Positions 26,844 through 34,916 of a stretch of DNA of 64,000 bases are shown here, in pieces. Source of the DNA: Candidatus Zixiibacteriota bacterium (GTDB lineage Bacteria; Zixibacteria; MSB-5A5; GN15; JACZUZ01). Where the stretch lies: contig JAJRPJ010000008.1 of assembly GCA_024280835.1 (NCBI GenBank), positions 271,730 to 335,729 of the forward strand, given 5' to 3'. A program made the position numbers and the translations under genes. Under the pieces are notes generated by a model, which did no database searches, was not told the DNA's origin, and saw only the letters and a list, made by a program, of their open reading frames with translations. The stretch's first letter is position 1; the number at the start of each line of letters is the position of its first letter.

Positions 26844-27494
26844 TTAAGGTGTAGCGTTTACACCTCGCACATAAAGGTTCACCAAATGTTCAATAACGCT
26901 TTGTGAATCGTTTCGCTCGGTCGAGTCATACCACATGTGTACCCAGTTAAGCGAGCCGAACAAATACAGTGTGTTCAAACTTGTGATATGCTCATCTGTC
27001 GTTCCAAGTTCCGCGAGAACCGAACGCACGACATCGTAGTACTCTCGGCGCAATTGCAAGACACGCTTGTAGTATTCGCCGTTTAAAGAATCAAGTTCGT
27101 GGAAGCACACTTTTAGTTCTTGCGGATGGCTGAAGAAATATCCGAGATGATTTTCAACAACTATTCTCAGGCGCGCTTCGGGTTCTGTGATTCCTTGTAG
27201 AGCTGTTTGAGCCTTAGAGATTAGAGTCGTAAAGGTATTTCGCTGGAGGGCGAAAAGCATTTCTTCTTTGCTTTTGAAGTAATAATAAATTCCTGAAAGC
27301 CCAATGCTCCCCCGAGCAGCAACTTCACGAACAGACGCACCTTCAAAACCGCGCTCGGCGATCACTTCTGCGGCGGCAGTGAGAATATCACTTAGGCGGC
27401 GCTGAAATTTTGGACCAGGAGCCAATGTCTCAGGAATCGATGTATCGGCCTGTTCATTTGCTAGAGTGATTTTCTTGGCTTGCGTCATATTCAA
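26844..27494 (-). CDS. TetR-family transcriptional regulator
   Basis: A 216-residue regulator with an N-terminal helix-turn-helix (ILTAAAEVIAERGF, then GSIGLSGIYYYFKSKEEML) and a TetR_C ligand domain typical of acyl-CoA-type regulators (VVENHLGYFFSHPQELKV). It stands at the head of the reductase genes, 29 bp before subunit C and on the same strand, with a palindromic site just upstream of its own start. The likely role is repression of this operon, relieved by an aromatic or alicyclic CoA ester; effector identity is inference. Known benzoyl-CoA clusters use other regulators (BzdR, BadR, BgeR), so the control scheme differs from those. Confidence 0.85.
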   Translation of the reverse strand: MNMTQAKKITLANEQADTSIPETLAPGPKFQRRLSDILTAAAEVIAERGFEGASVREVAARGSIGLSGIYYYFKSKEEMLFALQRNTFTTLISKAQTALQGITEPEARLRIVVENHLGYFFSHPQELKVCFHELDSLNGEYYKRVLQLRREYYDVVRSVLAELGTTDEHITSLNTLYLFGSLNWVHMWYDSTERNDSQSVIEHLVNLYVRGVNATP

Positions 27495-27509
27495 TTTGAC
27501 TTCTCTTCG

Positions 27510-27541
27510 TTAGAATAAATCGAACGTTCGTTCTAATTGTA
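27510..27541 (-). promoter_or_regulatory. Candidate tetR operator overlapping a promoter
   Basis: The perfect palindrome CGAACGTTCG (27521-27530) is nested in TTAGAA (27510-27515) ... TTCTAA (27531-27536). On the minus strand TACAAT (27536-27541) just upstream is a possible -10 box with a weak TTTACT -35. The site is 16 bp before the tetR ATG; GAACGTTC cores are common for TetR-family operators. Confidence 0.5.
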
Positions 27542-27777
27542 CTAAGACGGGAGCGTGGAGTAAAGGAGAAATTGACCGCTTAATGCAAAACTATCCTGCT
27601 ATACTGCCCGAAAACCAGAATAACGGAGGCGAATTGAGCCCTAAGTTACTATGTCACAATTTCGTGGATTATAGCGACCCATTAACTCTGGTAATACAAA
27701 TATTTCTTTGACTATTTTCGTAAATTGTACAACAATTGATGAATTATCAGCTTTGCTTGAGTGTTTTTGAGCTACGC

Positions 27778-28563
27778 TCAGCTATTTGTCCATTTGGGAG
27801 AGCGCTTTTCCATAAAGGCGGTTAGTCCTTCATGCGCATCAGTGGTTTTCATTAGGTCATTCAAGTAGAGATCTTCGACATCGCTCAGAGCTTCGGCGAA
27901 TCGCTGATTCAAGCCGTGCTTGAGAGCTTTTTTGGTCATGCGTAGAACAACACCAGAATTTTCTGTAAGACTTGTTATGAATTTGGCGCTTTGCTCTTTG
28001 AATGTCTCCACAGGGTAGACATGATTGATCACTCCTTGACGATACAGTTCTTCGGCTTTCCAGCTTTCTCCAGTCAGTAAGAACTCATATGATTTCACTA
28101 GAGGCATGATTTTTGGCATGCGTAGGGCCGCTATCGGAGGAAAGACACCGACTTTGATTTCAGGCTGGGCGAATTTTGCGCGCTCTGAAGCAAGTGTCAT
28201 ATCACAAAACAAAGCCAACTCACAACCACCGCCTAGCGCTGCGCCATGTGCTAGAGAAATTGTTGGAGCTTCGAACTTTTCAAGGAGATAAAACATGCGA
28301 TGGAAAGTGTTAATCATTTTCTCGGCAAGCTCATCTGTGTGCTCTGCGACATCAACTCCCGCTGAAAAGACTTTGCCTTCGGCGCGAATAACTAGCGCTT
28401 TCAAATCACTGCCTGAGTCTAGTGACTCAAGTGCAGAGTTGATCTCTTCCATCATGGCGATGTTGAGGACATTGTAGTCTGGTCTATTGAGTGTTAATTC
28501 AGCAACACCATCTTCGACTGTTAGCTCAATGCTTTCATATTTTGTTTCCACTGCTGTACTCAT
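27778..28563 (-). CDS. dch: Enoyl-CoA hydratase family, probable cyclohexa-1,5-diene-1-carbonyl-CoA hydratase
   Basis: A 261-residue crotonase-fold protein. The oxyanion-hole segments are VFSAGVDVAEH and GAALGGGCELALFCDMTLAS, followed by PEIKVGVFPPIAALRMP. In class I benzoyl-CoA degradation Dch adds water to the dienoyl-CoA made by the reductase. The usual catalytic Glu pair of ordinary enoyl-CoA hydratases is not evident at the FPP segment, as expected for this divergent branch. The start ATG has GAGGAAG upstream. The assignment leans on its place between the reductase genes and oah; a general enoyl-CoA hydratase is the alternative. Confidence 0.8.
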   Translation of the reverse strand: MSTAVETKYESIELTVEDGVAELTLNRPDYNVLNIAMMEEINSALESLDSGSDLKALVIRAEGKVFSAGVDVAEHTDELAEKMINTFHRMFYLLEKFEAPTISLAHGAALGGGCELALFCDMTLASERAKFAQPEIKVGVFPPIAALRMPKIMPLVKSYEFLLTGESWKAEELYRQGVINHVYPVETFKEQSAKFITSLTENSGVVLRMTKKALKHGLNQRFAEALSDVEDLYLNDLMKTTDAHEGLTAFMEKRSPKWTNS

Positions 28564-28595
28564 GATTGTTCTTCCTCAGACCTTACTTAAGGGCA

Positions 28596-29351
28596 TTACA
28601 TATACTGTCCGCCATCGACTTTGATGACTTCGCCTGTGATATGTCTGGCGGCTTCGCTACAGAGGAACACAGCAACTTCGGCAATATCTTGCGGCGTACC
28701 TAAACGACCGAGGGCAGTCTCCCCCAGAGCTTTGGCCCGAATTTCTTCTGGTAAATCCGCCATCATATCAGTGAGAATCATGCCAGGGGCAATCACGTTG
28801 ACATTGATATTGCTGGCGCCTAATTCTTTCGCTACTGATTTCGAAAGTCCGATGATTCCCGCTTTGGAAGCTGCGTAGTTGGCCTGCCCGAACTTTCCGC
28901 GTAGGCCATTGATTGATGAGATATTGATTATTTTGCCTGACTTTTTCAGGCGCATAATCGGCGAGACGGCGCTAATGAGATTGAAACAGCCTTTAAGGTT
29001 GACCGCCATGACGGTGTCCCAGCTCTCCTCGCTCATTTTCCAAATCACGCCGTCCTTGGTGACACCCGCGCAATTGATGAGAATATCAATCTGACCAAAA
29101 GTTTCCTGCGCTTTGGTGACCATCTTTGCGACATCCGAATTTGACGAGACATCACATTCAATAGCCATAGCACGGCGCCCGAGTCTCTCAATAGAGCTAA
29201 CAAGCTCGGTCGCTTCACTTGAGTTTTGCAAATGATTGACTATTACATTGACGCCGTTTTCAGCTAGCGCCAATGAAATTGCCGCGCCGATACCTGTGGC
29301 GGCGCCAGTAACCAGAGCAACTTTGCCTTTGAGCATCTCAGATTTAAGCAT
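28596..29351 (-). CDS. Short-chain dehydrogenase (FabG/BzdZ-like)
   Basis: A 251-residue classical SDR: TGAATGIGAAISLAL cofactor motif, NCAGVTKDG, catalytic Ser in NISSINGL, Tyr and Lys in YAASKAG and the C-terminal GEVIKVDGG. It probably oxidises a 3-hydroxyacyl-CoA, and in this operon 3-hydroxypimelyl-CoA is the obvious candidate because oah upstream produces it. Azoarcus bzd clusters also contain an SDR (bzdZ). The start is uncertain: TTG 29360 or ATG 29351; the ATG is used here. FabG-type reductase activity in fatty acid or PHA synthesis cannot be excluded. Confidence 0.78.
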   Translation of the reverse strand: MLKSEMLKGKVALVTGAATGIGAAISLALAENGVNVIVNHLQNSSEATELVSSIERLGRRAMAIECDVSSNSDVAKMVTKAQETFGQIDILINCAGVTKDGVIWKMSEESWDTVMAVNLKGCFNLISAVSPIMRLKKSGKIINISSINGLRGKFGQANYAASKAGIIGLSKSVAKELGASNINVNVIAPGMILTDMMADLPEEIRAKALGETALGRLGTPQDIAEVAVFLCSEAARHITGEVIKVDGGQYM

Positions 29352-29363
29352 CTTAGCCAATGC

Positions 29364-30374
29364 TTAGGCGCCTTTCAAAGCCGAGCCGCACATGCCGCAG
29401 AACTGATGGACACTCGGTAATTGTGTCACACCGCATGACGGGCAGGTGTGCTTATAGACACCGTACTTGGATTCTGACGAACCGCCTTCAGCAGCGATTT
29501 TGCGCAGTCCCATGTAGTCGGCTTTGCGTTTTTCGACGAAAGCTTGCATGCCTTCGTTTGGTTCCCAGTCATTGAAATGTAGAGCCAACCAATCGCGGGC
29601 GTGGCCGATGGTGGCAAACCAGATTTGCTCTTTGAGATGATTGACTTGGGTTTTGGTGTAGCGCATACACTCAGGGAATTTGTTCAACATTTTTTCGGCC
29701 ATCGCATTGCAGGCCTCGTCGAGTTTTTCGCGCGGCACGACTTGGTTAACTAAACCCCATTCAAGCGCTTTGTCGGCTTTGATTTTTTCATTGAGAAAGA
29801 GAATCTCACGAGCGCGTCTGTCACCAACAAAAATCGGTAGCCATTGGGTGGCGCCACCGCAGGCGACTGAGCCGACACTGGTTCCTATTTGTCCGATGTA
29901 TGTGTCGTTGGCCATGATTGAAAGATCGCAGGCCATGTGCGATTCATTACCGCCACCGACGGCCATGCCATTGAGACGGCAGATAATTGGTTTGCCGCAT
30001 TTGAGCATGGCTTCGATGTACCCAGCGAAATAGCCCATGTATTTGTAGTAGTCACGCGGTTTTTGAGTGTAATACTCGGCGTATTCTTTGACATCGCCTC
30101 CTGTGCAAAAGGCTTTTTCGCCAGCGCCTGTGAAAATTATGACACCGACACTGTCATCCCAGGTGGCGTCAGTGAAAGCTGTCATTAGCTCGCGCAGACA
30201 AGGGGTGTTGTAGGCGTTGTAGGAATGCTCGCGATTGATTGTGATGCGCGCGATCCAGTTTTCTTTCTCATAGAGGATTTCTTTGAATCCATACTCTTCG
30301 GCGCTTTTCGCCTCAAACAAATTTTCCATCTTATCCTCAATATCCAGTTTTCGTTCTAATGTCTCAATAGCCAT
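29364..30374 (-). CDS. oah: 6-oxocyclohex-1-ene-1-carbonyl-CoA hydrolase with C-terminal zinc ribbon
   Basis: A 336-residue crotonase-fold hydrolase that adds water and opens the ring of the 6-oxo compound, giving 3-hydroxypimelyl-CoA. Oah/BamA family sequence is clear in GMAVGGGNESHMACDLSI, QIGTSVGSVACGGATQW and LPIFVGDRRAREI. The last 28 residues form C-x2-C-x11-C-x2-C (CPSC ... CGMC), a zinc-ribbon-like tail that I do not know as a standard part of the family. It is the first gene of the aromatic run; GGAG lies 8 nt before the ATG and an inverted repeat about 50-75 bp upstream. The protein is somewhat shorter than the ~377-residue Thauera enzyme. Confidence 0.87.
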   Translation of the reverse strand: MAIETLERKLDIEDKMENLFEAKSAEEYGFKEILYEKENWIARITINREHSYNAYNTPCLRELMTAFTDATWDDSVGVIIFTGAGEKAFCTGGDVKEYAEYYTQKPRDYYKYMGYFAGYIEAMLKCGKPIICRLNGMAVGGGNESHMACDLSIMANDTYIGQIGTSVGSVACGGATQWLPIFVGDRRAREILFLNEKIKADKALEWGLVNQVVPREKLDEACNAMAEKMLNKFPECMRYTKTQVNHLKEQIWFATIGHARDWLALHFNDWEPNEGMQAFVEKRKADYMGLRKIAAEGGSSESKYGVYKHTCPSCGVTQLPSVHQFCGMCGSALKGA

Positions 30375-30420
30375 TTCAAACTCCTACAATTACGATTATC
30401 AAAGTTGGGTTGGACTTTTC

Positions 30421-30447
30421 GCGCCAATCCAATTCTAGAGTTGGCGC
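30421..30447 (-). promoter_or_regulatory. Inverted repeat upstream of the aromatic operon
   Basis: GCGCCAA (30421-30427) and TTGGCGC (30441-30447), perfect 7-bp arms, with a smaller symmetric core CCAAT-TCTAGA-GTTGG inside. It lies 47-73 bp before the oah ATG. Words containing GGCGC are common throughout this window, which weakens the case. Confidence 0.4.
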
Positions 30448-30553
30448 TTCCATTATCCAGTTTACGGAAAAACGACCCGATAATCCACTATTAGTTTGTG
30501 TTTTGCTATTTTCAGCGGGGATGTAACTGCGCAACTTGTTGTGTTCAGTGATG

Positions 30554-31105
30554 TTAGGAGTCACCGTAAGGCGCTGGTGATTCGGAAAAATCTTTGCTGG
30601 CTTCTATTCTAACTTTGAGCTCTGCGACAAACTCATCAATTTGCTCTTGGGGGATTCTGTCGTTGGGTAGGATTACTGCGTTTCCTTTACCGATGTATAT
30701 GTATGTTCTAATTCCATCGACAACTATCTTTCCAATTCTAAAGTAATAGTAGGTGGTTCGTCCCAACCTATTAACTTCAAGCAGCCCTTCCTCAAGGATC
30801 TCCAATGTATTTGGATCAGCAAACAAGTCGGTGAGGTTTTCTGCAATATGCTTCCGTAACTTCTTTCTATTTATATAATTACTAAGGACTGGAAAAAGTT
30901 GGTTTATCAATACAGCCACTGCGAGGCTAATGATAACACCGGAGATATCGCCCGCCATAAATTCTATTATCGACAAAATACAAAATCCAATAGGAAGCCA
31001 AATACGCAGTATGTTCAAGTTTTTTCTGTATGCTTTAGTTCTTACAATATGATACATGTTAAAAGCGACAATATCGTCTAACGCAAGTTGATAGGTTAGT
31101 TTCAT
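30554..31105 (-). CDS. YcxB-like membrane protein
   Basis: A 183-residue protein with two adjacent transmembrane helices (about residues 33-75: WLPIGFCILSIIEFM, ISGVIISLAVAVLINQLFPV) and a C-terminal domain of the YcxB type, with TTYYYFRIGKIVVDG and GNAVILPNDRIP. YcxB proteins have no established function. Its ATG overlaps the stop of the preceding gene by 4 bp, so the two are translated together. It is followed by the 179-bp gap before oah, which probably contains that operon's promoter. Confidence 0.65.
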   Translation of the reverse strand: MKLTYQLALDDIVAFNMYHIVRTKAYRKNLNILRIWLPIGFCILSIIEFMAGDISGVIISLAVAVLINQLFPVLSNYINRKKLRKHIAENLTDLFADPNTLEILEEGLLEVNRLGRTTYYYFRIGKIVVDGIRTYIYIGKGNAVILPNDRIPQEQIDEFVAELKVRIEASKDFSESPAPYGDS

Positions 31106-31566
31106 TTCACACTCTCTTCAGCATCTGAAACAAAACCAATAGTCAGCTTGGCGCGCCAGGCGCCGGCTACTGTGTTGCGGTTCCAGTCGACGGTTATGCC
31201 TGTTTGGTGTAGAGGGACACTGAGAGTGTCTTCTTGGCCTTTTTTGGGGAAATATTTGACAACTATATGTTCGGACAATGATGTGTCGGTTTTGACTTTT
31301 GTGTAATCATCGAAAATGGCGGCGGTGGCCCAGACATCTAGAATGACTTTGGCTGAATCGACAGTAGATTGCTCAAAAGGCCAAATTAGAAAGTCTTGCT
31401 CAGTTTTTCCTGTGGTGATATAGTCCAGCAATTGCCTAGTACGTATGACACAATCTTTTTGAACTAGATTGTGTTGATGTACGACATACATTTTCGCGAA
31501 GGTCAGGATGGTTACCCAAAATATCATACCAAAGAATAGTTTTTGGAAAGTTGATTTTGCTTGCAT
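31102..31566 (-). CDS. Membrane-anchored protein of unknown function
   Basis: I do not recognise this 154-residue protein. One transmembrane helix near the N terminus (FFGMIFWVTILTFAKMYVV) is followed by a soluble domain predicted outside the cytoplasm, rich in beta strands. Two cysteines or other catalytic signatures are not evident. It overlaps the YcxB-like gene by 4 bp, so they form a pair; a shared role at the membrane is the most that can be said. Confidence 0.6.
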   Translation of the reverse strand: MQAKSTFQKLFFGMIFWVTILTFAKMYVVHQHNLVQKDCVIRTRQLLDYITTGKTEQDFLIWPFEQSTVDSAKVILDVWATAAIFDDYTKVKTDTSLSEHIVVKYFPKKGQEDTLSVPLHQTGITVDWNRNTVAGAWRAKLTIGFVSDAEESVK

Positions 31567-31619
31567 GAGAATATCTAATCTTTCATTAGGTCAGGTTTTT
31601 CAAGAACAACGTTACTAGG

Positions 31620-32519
31620 TTAGCCTCGCAAAGTCCAATACCATGCTCGAAGAGTACCAGCGGCGCTAAGGCCAATCCGCCAGATGAATAGTGTCAGTTT
31701 GCTTAATATCCCATCTGTGGGCTGCCATTTTTTGAAGTATCTGTACAGCGCTCGATGTGATTCAAGAACCATTTTGGGCTTTTGTGGTTTTGTGGCGCTG
31801 CCAATAAAGTGCTCGACTACAGCTGTTGGGCAATAGAGATTGACATAGCCAGCAGCGAGAATCCTTCGTGACCAATCAACATCGTTGAAAAAGATCGGGA
31901 ATGATTCATCGAGAGCGCCGATTTCTTCAAGCAGTGAACGCCGAAACAACATCGCCGCGCCCATCGGTTGTTCGACAAACATTTCGCTCAGGTGATCAAA
32001 CCAACGCAGACGCCAACTCGCTATTTTTTGCGAATTGGCGAAGAGACGCGCAAGTCCTGTGAACTCATAGAAGACATTGCTATAAGTCGGCAACGAGCGA
32101 CATTCAGATTGTAAGTGTCCATCAAATCCAACAAACTTTGGTCCAACAATTCCAAGGCGCGGATCTGAACAGAGTTTATTGTAAAGAGTCACAAGTGACT
32201 CTGGTCTACTCCGTGTGTCCTGATTTAGCAAATAGAGATATTCACCACTGGCGACGGCCAGACCACGGTTACAGGTCGGCGCGAAACCGAGATTGGTTTC
32301 GTTGCGCAATAGCGTAATGTCTTTGAACTGACTTTCGATGACTTCAATTGAATTGTCCTTTGAGCCGTCGTCGATGCAAATGATTTCGGTTGCGCCACCT
32401 GTCGCCGCGGTAAACTTTTGGCAGGCGACTTGAGCTGACTCTAGGCAGTCGCTGATAAACAATTCGCCATTGTAGACAGGGATGACAATTGAGAGCGCAA
32501 TTTGTTTTGTGTCAGTCAT
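31620..32519 (-). CDS. Glycosyltransferase family 2 (rhamnosyltransferase-like)
   Basis: A 299-residue GT-A enzyme. It opens with ALSIVIPVYNGELFISDCL, followed by the CIDDGSKDNS motif and the LNQDTRSRPES DxD-like site for metal and sugar nucleotide; FFNDVDWSRRILAAGY and a C-terminal hydrophobic stretch agree with the WbbL-like group that adds sugars to surface polysaccharides. It is the last gene of a run with two further glycosyltransferases and a FemAB/GNAT-like transferase, separated by 3 bp or less, so it belongs to a glycan-building operon. Donor and acceptor sugars are unknown. Confidence 0.85.
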   Translation of the reverse strand: MTDTKQIALSIVIPVYNGELFISDCLESAQVACQKFTAATGGATEIICIDDGSKDNSIEVIESQFKDITLLRNETNLGFAPTCNRGLAVASGEYLYLLNQDTRSRPESLVTLYNKLCSDPRLGIVGPKFVGFDGHLQSECRSLPTYSNVFYEFTGLARLFANSQKIASWRLRWFDHLSEMFVEQPMGAAMLFRRSLLEEIGALDESFPIFFNDVDWSRRILAAGYVNLYCPTAVVEHFIGSATKPQKPKMVLESHRALYRYFKKWQPTDGILSKLTLFIWRIGLSAAGTLRAWYWTLRG

Positions 32520-32522
32520 TGA

Positions 32523-33800
32523 TTACGATCCCATGTTCATTTTGTCGAAGACTTGCGCAAAGCGTTTGGCCATCGTCTGCCAAGAATATTCCTTTTGGCG
32601 TGACTCTCGCAGCTCCAGTTGAGTACCGCTATCACGCAAAGGATTGTTTTGCGCTTTCTGTTCCAACAATTCGGCAATATAGTCCTGTAACAACTCTGGC
32701 TCACTTTGTGCAAATACATGCTCGCCTGCGCTTTTGGCCAGATTCGATAGTTCTGAGCCATGCGGCGCGATAACAATCAGCGGTTTGGCGCTCACCAGAC
32801 AATCGAAGATTTTGCTGGGAGTCACAAAAGACAGTTCTTGAGGGATTGTTACCAAGAGCGTATCAACGTCAGAGAGCGCTGCAATCGCTTGATGGCGCGG
32901 CATGTACCCCAGACATTCTAAAGCCTGCGATAAGTTTACAGCGGCGAAAGATTTGCGTAGCATTGGCTCATCCACAGCGCCGACAAAGCGGACTTGTACA
33001 GATTCGGCTTTCAGCTGTTGTTTATTGATGACCTCCGCCAAGGCGCTGACAAAACATGCGACAGTTTCTGCTGAATCAGTTGTCCCCAAATATCCAATGC
33101 GGAATATTTTATCAGTCGGTGTTTTTGAGCTATTGGCCGAGTTCCATAACTTTGAGGTCAACGGATCAACGCCATTGGGAATTATGGTCTGGGCGCCAGT
33201 GTATTTTCTGATGCTCTGATTAACTGCTGTCACATGCGTAGCTTGTTTGCCGAAGTCTTTCAGTAACTTCTGCGCTTGAACTATTTGTGATTCTCGCTCG
33301 TAAGCCACCTCAATTGGTTGTGTCACCCACATATCGCGATAGTCAGCCATCCAAGTGACATCACACTCCTGACACAAGCTCCTGCCAACTATATGCGCTG
33401 ACGGTGTTGGGGACGTCGTCATTATCAATTGAATGTTTTCGCGAGCAATGATTTCTTTTGCGGCGCGTATGGCAAACGGAACCCAGAGACGTTTGTAATC
33501 TGGCGTTATCCATTTTGTTAGATGCCCAGCTAGTGAAGGTGTCGGCGCTTTTCGACTACCGAGGCGCCACAGTATTCTTGATGGATCAAGTGATTCGGTT
33601 CTGGCGATATATCGTTCATCGCTGGCGTTCAGCAATGTTGTATCATAGGCTGGATAGACGATGTCTTTGACTGTCACTATATATGGGCGATAACCGAATT
33701 CTGGTAAATGGCGAAACAAGCCATAGGCTCGGGCAGAACCGGCCATGCCTATAGGCGGGAAGAAATAGCTGATAATCAGTATCGGTTTTGGTTTCGCCAT
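32523..33800 (-). CDS. Glycosyltransferase family 4-like
   Basis: A 425-residue GT-B enzyme. The N-terminal domain begins ISYFFPPIGMAGSARAYGL, the usual opening of GT4 proteins, and the C-terminal domain contains FRIGYLGTTDSAETV and the donor-site region VTPSKIFDCLVSAKPLIVIAP, where a glutamate is expected in many family members. It lies between two other glycosyltransferase genes with spacings of 0 and 3 bp. Role in cell-surface glycan or lipid-linked oligosaccharide assembly is inferred from the cluster. Confidence 0.82.
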   Translation of the reverse strand: MAKPKPILIISYFFPPIGMAGSARAYGLFRHLPEFGYRPYIVTVKDIVYPAYDTTLLNASDERYIARTESLDPSRILWRLGSRKAPTPSLAGHLTKWITPDYKRLWVPFAIRAAKEIIARENIQLIMTTSPTPSAHIVGRSLCQECDVTWMADYRDMWVTQPIEVAYERESQIVQAQKLLKDFGKQATHVTAVNQSIRKYTGAQTIIPNGVDPLTSKLWNSANSSKTPTDKIFRIGYLGTTDSAETVACFVSALAEVINKQQLKAESVQVRFVGAVDEPMLRKSFAAVNLSQALECLGYMPRHQAIAALSDVDTLLVTIPQELSFVTPSKIFDCLVSAKPLIVIAPHGSELSNLAKSAGEHVFAQSEPELLQDYIAELLEQKAQNNPLRDSGTQLELRESRQKEYSWQTMAKRFAQVFDKMNMGS

Positions 33801-34916
33801 CTATTGACCGCTATACATTCCCGCTAGGACTTCGATAGTCGCGCTTATGTTATTCTCATAGATTCCGATTTGGGAAACGATGGAGCGGTGTGACTTGAGT
33901 AGCGTCAGTCGCTCACTGCTTTTTAGGGCGATAACGCTATTGATTATCTCCTGTGGCCTGGCGCCTGTACTTGATTCGTAGACTCTTTGGCTTATCCTTT
34001 CACCATAAAGTAAGTCGCTCAATCCAGCATGGCTCGCACAAACAGGAAACACTCCGACTGCCATCGCTTCGATTAGTGACACCGGTGAGGAATCCGATAC
34101 AGCGGCGCTTAAGAAGAAGTCATGCTGTTTTAGAAGAGCAACATACTCTCCCCTATCGCAGGGCTGATAAACAGTGATTGCATCACCGACGCCTAGGGAT
34201 TTTGCTCGCTCTAGAAACTTGTCGAATAATTCGCCAGTTGAATTGATTGTTAGAGTAGCCTGTTTTGACTTTAGCATTTGCGCGACACTTACCAATAGAT
34301 CTTCATTGTTATAAAGTTGGCGATGCGGTCTCGGAGCTAAGAGTTTCAACGGAGCGCTATTTCTTGCAGACAAAACCGTTGCAGGCGCTATGCGCTCGGC
34401 TTTGTCATTGAGAGTGTTATCAGTAGCAATATATTTCTGCTCGACACCCCAGAGGATTGTCTTGACTGGTGTCTCAGTTAGCGCTTCGGTCTTCTTACGT
34501 AGGAATGTAGAATCGGCAAACAGTACGTCTGCGCTCTCCAAGGCATACTGCACACGACGCCGATGCAAGTAGGATTTGTTCGGACTCACTAGTATATCTG
34601 AACCCCATAGAGTCAAAGCCCAAGTTGCGCCACAATCACCGAATCGTCGTCTGCAACGCGCCGCCATCACTCCATAGGCGCTGGCAAAATGCGAATTGAT
34701 AATATCAGGCTTGAACTCATCGATCAGTTTCTTGATTATCTTGATATGTGAGATGTATGAGACCGCTTCGCCATATTTTGAAGGCGGCAGTTGACAGTCC
34801 ACTAATGCGCTCGTCTGCAGTGACACAAGATAAACAGTGTGCCCTTGATTGCGTAATTCACCCACGTAACGCTCAGTATGCCAGGCAGCGGCATCGGCGA
34901 GGACAAGCAGTTTCAT
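33801..34916 (-). CDS. Glycosyltransferase family 4/1-like
   Basis: A 371-residue GT-B protein with an N-terminal acceptor domain (KLLVLADAAAWHTERYVGEL, NSHFASAYGVMAAR) and a C-terminal donor domain containing SAAVSDSSPVSLIEAMAVGVFPVCA, the E-x7-E-type region of family 4. It ends one base before the next glycosyltransferase gene and its start overlaps the FemAB/GNAT-like gene by 4 bp. Part of the four-gene glycan operon; specificity is unknown. Confidence 0.82.
   Translation of the reverse strand: MKLLVLADAAAWHTERYVGELRNQGHTVYLVSLQTSALVDCQLPPSKYGEAVSYISHIKIIKKLIDEFKPDIINSHFASAYGVMAARCRRRFGDCGATWALTLWGSDILVSPNKSYLHRRRVQYALESADVLFADSTFLRKKTEALTETPVKTILWGVEQKYIATDNTLNDKAERIAPATVLSARNSAPLKLLAPRPHRQLYNNEDLLVSVAQMLKSKQATLTINSTGELFDKFLERAKSLGVGDAITVYQPCDRGEYVALLKQHDFFLSAAVSDSSPVSLIEAMAVGVFPVCASHAGLSDLLYGERISQRVYESSTGARPQEIINSVIALKSSERLTLLKSHRSIVSQIGIYENNISATIEVLAGMYSGQ

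Noticed and set aside
30376-30564. 62-residue open frame filling the gap between the YcxB-like gene and oah
   Set aside because: Its ends fit neatly against both neighbours, but the sequence has no recognisable fold and contains the dyad at 30421-30447; more likely the promoter region.
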